Shown one piece after another: positions 59,869 to 64,000 of a DNA stretch of 64,000 bases (position 1 is its first letter; the number at the start of each line of letters is the position of its first letter). Under the pieces are notes generated by a model. The model did not search any database, was not told the origin of the DNA, and saw only the letters and a program-made list of their open reading frames with translations. The DNA comes from Prevotella sp. UBA2742 (lineage in GTDB: Bacteria; Bacteroidota; Bacteroidia; Bacteroidales; Bacteroidaceae). The translations under genes were made by a program, and so were the position numbers. The DNA is taken from the NCBI GenBank assembly GCA_002353485.1, contig DEJS01000021.1, forward strand, positions 11,837 through 75,836, given 5' to 3'.

Positions 59869-60846
59869 CTAATAATTGCGCTCAACAACATAATCAACAT
59901 AGGCTGTCAGCGAATCGCTGATGGCCTTTTCTGTTACATTGTCAGATATGTATTGCTTACAAAGATTGCCAAACTCCTGCATCTTGCTCTCTGCATACTC
60001 AATACCACCCTGCTGCTTGGTGAACTCAACCAATACGGCGATTTCATCCTTGTTAATAGTGCCAGCCTTTACCTTTTTAGCCAGCGTATGCATCGACTCG
60101 AAATCAGTACTATTAAGTGCATAGATAACAGGTAACGTCAGTTTACCTTCGCTCATATCATTACCCGTAGGCTTACCTATCTCCTTAGAGTCGAAATAGT
60201 CAAAGATGTCATCGCGAATCTGGAACATAATACCAAGATTCTGCCCAAAGGTTTTAGCTTTCAGCATCTGCTCTTCATTAGCACCAGCCGAGAGGGCACC
60301 GATGGCTGCACAAGCCTCAAAGAGGGCAGCTGTCTTCTGTTGTATAACCTGATAGTAAACCTCTTCGCTTATGTCCTGATTCTGAATGTTAGATAACTGT
60401 AATATCTCGCCTGCTGCCAGCGTACGACCCAACTGAGCAAGATACTCTATGATACGCTGATTGCCTGTATAAGATACATGTAATAAAGCCGTAGACAAAA
60501 TATAGTCACCTACTAAAACAGCCACCTTGTTATCATAAGAGGCATTCACAGAAGCCTGGCCACGCCGTTCGCTACTCTCGTCTACCACATCATCGTGAAC
60601 GAGAGAGGCAGTATGAAGCAACTCCAGGCCTACAGCAGAATGCTGGGTTACGTTTGATACCTTACCATAATTCTTAGCCATCAACAACATCAGCATAGGA
60701 CGCATACGCTTTCCTCCACGCTGACGAATATGACTTAAAGCTGAACCTAACATGCCGTCATTATAGGATAAAGACGAATTGAAAAGTGCAATGAAATCGT
60801 CTAAATCTTGCGATATAGGCTGTTTTATGATGCTTAAATAATCCAT
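59869..60846 (-). CDS. Trans-isoprenyl diphosphate synthase (polyprenyl synthetase)
   Basis: Chain-elongating prenyltransferase making the side chain of menaquinone or undecaprenyl precursors; 325 residues. First aspartate-rich motif HDDVVDESSERRG, second IRDDIFDYFDSKEIGK. Small residues before the first motif (LLHTASLV) suggest a long product (octaprenyl-type), but that is inference. Start ATG 60846 (MDYLSIIKQP) lies 18 nt after its promoter element; an upstream frame to 60927 overlaps the polA promoter. Confidence 0.92.
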   Translation of the reverse strand: MDYLSIIKQPISQDLDDFIALFNSSLSYNDGMLGSALSHIRQRGGKRMRPMLMLLMAKNYGKVSNVTQHSAVGLELLHTASLVHDDVVDESSERRGQASVNASYDNKVAVLVGDYILSTALLHVSYTGNQRIIEYLAQLGRTLAAGEILQLSNIQNQDISEEVYYQVIQQKTAALFEACAAIGALSAGANEEQMLKAKTFGQNLGIMFQIRDDIFDYFDSKEIGKPTGNDMSEGKLTLPVIYALNSTDFESMHTLAKKVKAGTINKDEIAVLVEFTKQQGGIEYAESKMQEFGNLCKQYISDNVTEKAISDSLTAYVDYVVERNY

Positions 60847-60864
60847 AGTGGTGCTATTTACCCA

Positions 60865-60872
60865 CAAAATTA
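60865..60872 (-). promoter_or_regulatory. -7 element (TAATTTTG) for polyprenyl synthase; divergent polA promoter nearby
   Basis: TAATTTTG on the minus strand. On the plus strand TAATTTTA at 60906-60913, a one-base variant of the consensus, is the likely polA element 20 nt before ATG 60934. Confidence 0.6.
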
Positions 60873-60933
60873 CATAAAAAAATTGGATAGTGAAGAATTT
60901 TTTAGTAATTTTACGCGAAAATTGCAAAATGTT

Positions 60934-63699
60934 ATGGATAAACTATTCCTTTTAGACGCTTACGCGCTCATCTACAGGTCATATTATGCCTTCATCAAAA
61001 ACCCCCGCATCAATTCAAAAGGGCTCAATACATCGGCCATCATGGGTTTCGTAAATACCCTACACGAAGTATTGACCAAAGAACAGCCTACCCACCTTGG
61101 AGTGGCCTTCGATCCTCACGGTCCTACATTCCGCAGCGAAGCATTCCCAGCCTATAAAGCCCAACGCGAAGAGACTCCAGAGGACATACGTAAAGCAGTA
61201 CCTATCATTAAAGACATACTGAAAGCATGGAACATCCCCATACTGCAGGCTGACGGATACGAAGCTGACGATGTCATTGGTACGTTAGCTACCAAGGCAG
61301 GACAACAGGGCATCACCACCTATATGCTGACACCCGATAAAGACTATGGGCAACTGGTGACGGAAAATGTTCGAATCTACCGTCCACGTCATGGTGGCGG
61401 CTATGAGGTGATGGGTCCAGAGGAAGTGAAAACTAAATATGCCATTCCATCGACAGCAGCCGTCATCGACCTGCTGGCACTGATGGGTGACTCAGCCGAC
61501 AACTTTCCTGGTTGTCCAGGAGTAGGCGAGAAGACTGCCGTCAAACTGATTAATGAATTTGGTAGTGTTCAGTCATTATTGGCTCGCACATCGGAAATAA
61601 AAGGTAAACTACGTGAAAAAGTAGAGGAACATGTTGACGACATCAAAATGAGCTATTTTCTTGCCACCATCAAAACTGATGTCCCCATCGAATTGAATAT
61701 GGACGAACTGAAGGTGACAGAACCCAACGAGGCAGAACTGGGAAAACTGCTTGAAGATTTGGAGTTTAAAACACTAACAAACAAGATTCTTAAAAAAACT
61801 GAAACAAAACCAAAACAAGTTAATCAACAACTCGATCTCTTTGCAGATTTTCAAGCCGAGAGTCAAGTTGAGACAGAATTTTCAAATTTTGAAAGCCTAA
61901 AAACCATTGCACACAACTACAAACTGGTTGATAATGAGGAAGAAATGAGAAAATTATATGATTATTTCATTACAAAAGATTTTCTCGTTTTAGACACCGA
62001 GACCACCAGTACTCAAGCTATCGATGCCGAATTGGTAGGATTGAGCTTCTCAGTAAAAGAGCATGAGGCATTTTATGTGCCCATTCCAGCCAATCGTAAA
62101 GAAGCGTTGCAAATTGTTAATATCTTTAAACCACTCTATGAAGACCCCACGAAACTAAAAATTGGTCAGAATCTAAAGTACGACCTTGAAGTGTTAAGAA
62201 ACTACGACATCGAGTTACAGGGAAAAATGTGGGACACGATGATAGCCCACTACCTCATCCAACCTGAACTGCGTCACAACATGGACTATATGGCCGAAGT
62301 GTATCTTCACTATAAGACCATTCATATAGATGAACTGATAGGTCCTAAAGGAAAAAACCAAAAATCAATGCGCGACCTCTCTCCTACCCTCGTCTATGAA
62401 TACGCCTGTGAAGATGCTGACATCACTCTACAATTAAAGAATAAGTTGGAAGCAGAACTGAAGAAATACGAATGCGAGGACCTGTTCTACAACATCGAGA
62501 TGCCATTAATGCCGGTTTTGGCTGAAATGGAGATGAACGGCGTCTGCCTGGATACAGAATCGTTGGCAGATACCTCCAAACAGCTTACAAAACGTATGTA
62601 TGAAATAGAACAACATATTTATGAACTGGCTGGTCAGCAGTTTAATATTGCATCACCTAAGCAAGTAGGAGAAATACTCTTCGACAAGCTGAAAATCATA
62701 GAGAAACCCAAGAAGACGAAGACCGGCCAGTATGTCACTTCTGAGGAAGTGCTGCAACAACTGCAGCATAAGCACGAGATAGTGGCAGACATTTTAGAGC
62801 ATCGCGGGCTGAAGAAACTCATAGGCACCTATATCGACGCACTGCCCAAGCTGATTAATCCTCGTACAGGACACATACATACCTCATTTAATCAGACCAT
62901 CACGGCTACGGGACGTCTGTCTTCCTCTGACCCAAACCTGCAGAATATTCCTATCCGAGGTGAGGATGGCAAGGAGATACGTAAGGCCTTCATCCCAGAA
63001 CCAGGCTGTCTGTTCTTCTCGGCAGACTACAGCCAGATAGAACTGCGCGTGATGGCACATCTCTCTAACGATGAACACATGATAGAAGTATTCCGTGAAG
63101 GAAAAGACCTGCATGCTGCTACTGCTGCCAACATCTATAAGAAACCCATAGAAGAAGTGACGCGCGACGAACGCACAAAGTCAAAACGTGCCAACTTCGG
63201 CATCATCTATGGCATCACCGTCTTTGGACTGGCAGAGCGTCTTGACATTCCACGCGAAGAAGCCAAGATGCTTATTGACGGATACTTCAATACCTTCCCA
63301 CAGGTACATCAGTATATGGAGCAGTCAAAAGAAGTAGCCCGAAAACAAGGCTATGTCACTACCCTGTTCGGACGCCGACGCTATCTTCCTGACATCAATT
63401 CAGCCAACAGTGTAGTACGTGGTTTTGCTGAACGAAATGCCATTAACGCTCCTATTCAGGGTACTGCTGCCGACATCATCAAGGTAGCAATGATTCACAT
63501 CTATGAGCGCTTCAAGAAGGAAGGCATCCGTTCTAAGATGATTCTCCAGGTACACGACGAACTCAACTTCAGCGTCTATCCTGACGAGAAAGAAAAGGTA
63601 GAGCGTATCGTCCTCGAAGAGATGCAGAATGCCTTCCACATGAAAGTACCATTAGTAGCCGACTCCGGCTTCGGCGAGAACTGGCTTGAGGCCCATTAG
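60934..63699 (+). CDS. polA: DNA polymerase I
   Basis: Gap-filling and Okazaki-fragment polymerase, 921 residues. 5' nuclease (about 1-290: YRSYYAF, YEADDVIGTLA, GDSADNFPGCPGVGEKTA); 3'-5' exonuclease with an intact LDTETTS, so proofreading is probable; polymerase A domain with SADYSQIELRVMAHLS, RAKRANFGIIYG-like KSKRANFGIIYG, and LQVHDELNF. The start MDKLFLLDAYALIYR at 60934 follows the promoter-like element; 60883 is too far upstream. Visibly more A/T-rich than genes at the left end. Confidence 0.95.
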   Translation: MDKLFLLDAYALIYRSYYAFIKNPRINSKGLNTSAIMGFVNTLHEVLTKEQPTHLGVAFDPHGPTFRSEAFPAYKAQREETPEDIRKAVPIIKDILKAWNIPILQADGYEADDVIGTLATKAGQQGITTYMLTPDKDYGQLVTENVRIYRPRHGGGYEVMGPEEVKTKYAIPSTAAVIDLLALMGDSADNFPGCPGVGEKTAVKLINEFGSVQSLLARTSEIKGKLREKVEEHVDDIKMSYFLATIKTDVPIELNMDELKVTEPNEAELGKLLEDLEFKTLTNKILKKTETKPKQVNQQLDLFADFQAESQVETEFSNFESLKTIAHNYKLVDNEEEMRKLYDYFITKDFLVLDTETTSTQAIDAELVGLSFSVKEHEAFYVPIPANRKEALQIVNIFKPLYEDPTKLKIGQNLKYDLEVLRNYDIELQGKMWDTMIAHYLIQPELRHNMDYMAEVYLHYKTIHIDELIGPKGKNQKSMRDLSPTLVYEYACEDADITLQLKNKLEAELKKYECEDLFYNIEMPLMPVLAEMEMNGVCLDTESLADTSKQLTKRMYEIEQHIYELAGQQFNIASPKQVGEILFDKLKIIEKPKKTKTGQYVTSEEVLQQLQHKHEIVADILEHRGLKKLIGTYIDALPKLINPRTGHIHTSFNQTITATGRLSSSDPNLQNIPIRGEDGKEIRKAFIPEPGCLFFSADYSQIELRVMAHLSNDEHMIEVFREGKDLHAATAANIYKKPIEEVTRDERTKSKRANFGIIYGITVFGLAERLDIPREEAKMLIDGYFNTFPQVHQYMEQSKEVARKQGYVTTLFGRRRYLPDINSANSVVRGFAERNAINAPIQGTAADIIKVAMIHIYERFKKEGIRSKMILQVHDELNFSVYPDEKEKVERIVLEEMQNAFHMKVPLVADSGFGENWLEAH

Positions 63700-63801
63700 T
63701 CCAGCGAACGCAAATCGTACTGGCAGCTATCCCTCGCCCTACTGATAAGCCTCGGCCTGATGAGTATTGCCAGTAATATACAGGATATTATGCACAAATA
63801 G
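63700..63801 (+). other. In-frame open stretch after polA stop encoding a membrane-helix-like tail
   Basis: Reading on past the polA TAG gives 33 codons with SYWQLSLALLISLGLMSIAS and NIQDIMHK before the next stop. It looks like the C-terminal end of a membrane protein. No start codon or promoter of its own is evident; probably a gene remnant. Confidence 0.25.
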
Positions 63802-63838
63802 AAAGTATACTGGAAGTTTTAGGACTATTTCTTGCCGA

Positions 63839-63916
63839 TATCTGCATAAGTTTGCAGAGAAATATGGCATCTCCGAACGTACAGCAAGAAACTATTGTGC
63901 ACAAGGAAACCTGTAA
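63839..63916 (+). pseudogene. Relic of a helix-turn-helix protein
   Basis: Codes YLHKFAEKYGISERTARNYC and AQGNL then stop. The pattern KYGISERTARNYCAQG matches the N-terminal HTH of small DNA-binding proteins common in Bacteroidetes (usually continuing KIEGAF). No start codon lies in frame nearby and the continuation is lost, so it is a fragment. Confidence 0.35.
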
Positions 63917-63983
63917 ACAGAGAAATTTAGGTACTTTTTTAAAGAAAAACAGGGAAAACCGACTCATTATTGAAATTTTTTCG

Positions 63984-63991
63984 TATTTTTG
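63984..63991 (+). promoter_or_regulatory. -7 element (TATTTTTG) for a gene beyond the window
   Basis: Matches TAnnTTTG; 9 bp from the window edge. Indicates a plus-strand gene starting just outside. Confidence 0.6.
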
Positions 63992-64000
63992 CAAACGAAT

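Overview
The window looks like a Bacteroidales chromosome, most likely Prevotellaceae. Three things support this. Nearly every gene start that can be judged is preceded by the Bacteroidetes promoter element TAnnTTTG, and eight of these have a TTTG box exactly 20 nt upstream. The left end carries sus-type starch genes, and a fumarate reductase of Bacteroidetes layout is present. The order mnmG, apt, uvrC, dtd, mazG-like, deoC is familiar from this order of bacteria. I found no rRNA, tRNA or CRISPR array.

Layout. 1-10.1 kb is an alpha-glucan block: a sugar MFS transporter (cut by the window edge), a DPE2-like 4-alpha-glucanotransferase, a SusB-type GH97 enzyme, an SF1 helicase and a type I pullulanase. 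10.2-16.4 kb is a hemicellulose side-chain block: GH115, GH95 and an esterase with an STN-like N-terminal domain; the last two form an operon convergent with GH115. 16.5-29.5 kb is housekeeping: M16 peptidase, PfkB kinase, flavodiiron protein, S41 peptidase with ParE and a GNAT protein, a THUMP-like methyltransferase, DapB, signal peptidase I, an apparently inactive signal peptidase homologue, and WbqC. 29.5-42.5 kb mixes two TPR-type sensor kinases, transporters, small secreted proteins and a membrane-bound AraC regulator; it also holds the relic of a TonB-dependent receptor. 42.6-47.3 kb holds an alkylation-repair pair, a uracil permease, a REP-associated tyrosine transposase (RAYT) and a dead Fic gene. 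47.4-50.9 kb is the succinate dehydrogenase/fumarate reductase operon. 51-64 kb carries two transporters and then mnmG-apt-uvrC-dtd-deoC and polA, with two parS-like sites flanking apt.

How it fits together. The left block would break starch-derived glucans down to glucose and maltose. The next block would strip glucuronic acid, L-fucose or L-galactose, and acyl groups from complex xylans. No SusC/SusD pair is present, and the one TonB-receptor trace is a deletion relic. The SDH/FRD operon fits succinate-forming anaerobic metabolism, and the flavodiiron protein and MsrA fit oxygen protection. The parS pair suggests that the mnmG region lies in the origin-proximal, ParB-organised part of the chromosome.

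The most unusual signals are: a RAYT fused to a possible DprA/SLOG-like domain, with three hairpins inside its own reading frame; a three-unit 22-bp palindromic array inserted in frame in a methyltransferase; a heptamer repeat family at gene junctions and inside the helicase gene; promoters so close to start codons that the mRNAs should be leaderless; and a nested 177-bp inverted repeat next to dtd. Base composition also falls markedly from left to right.
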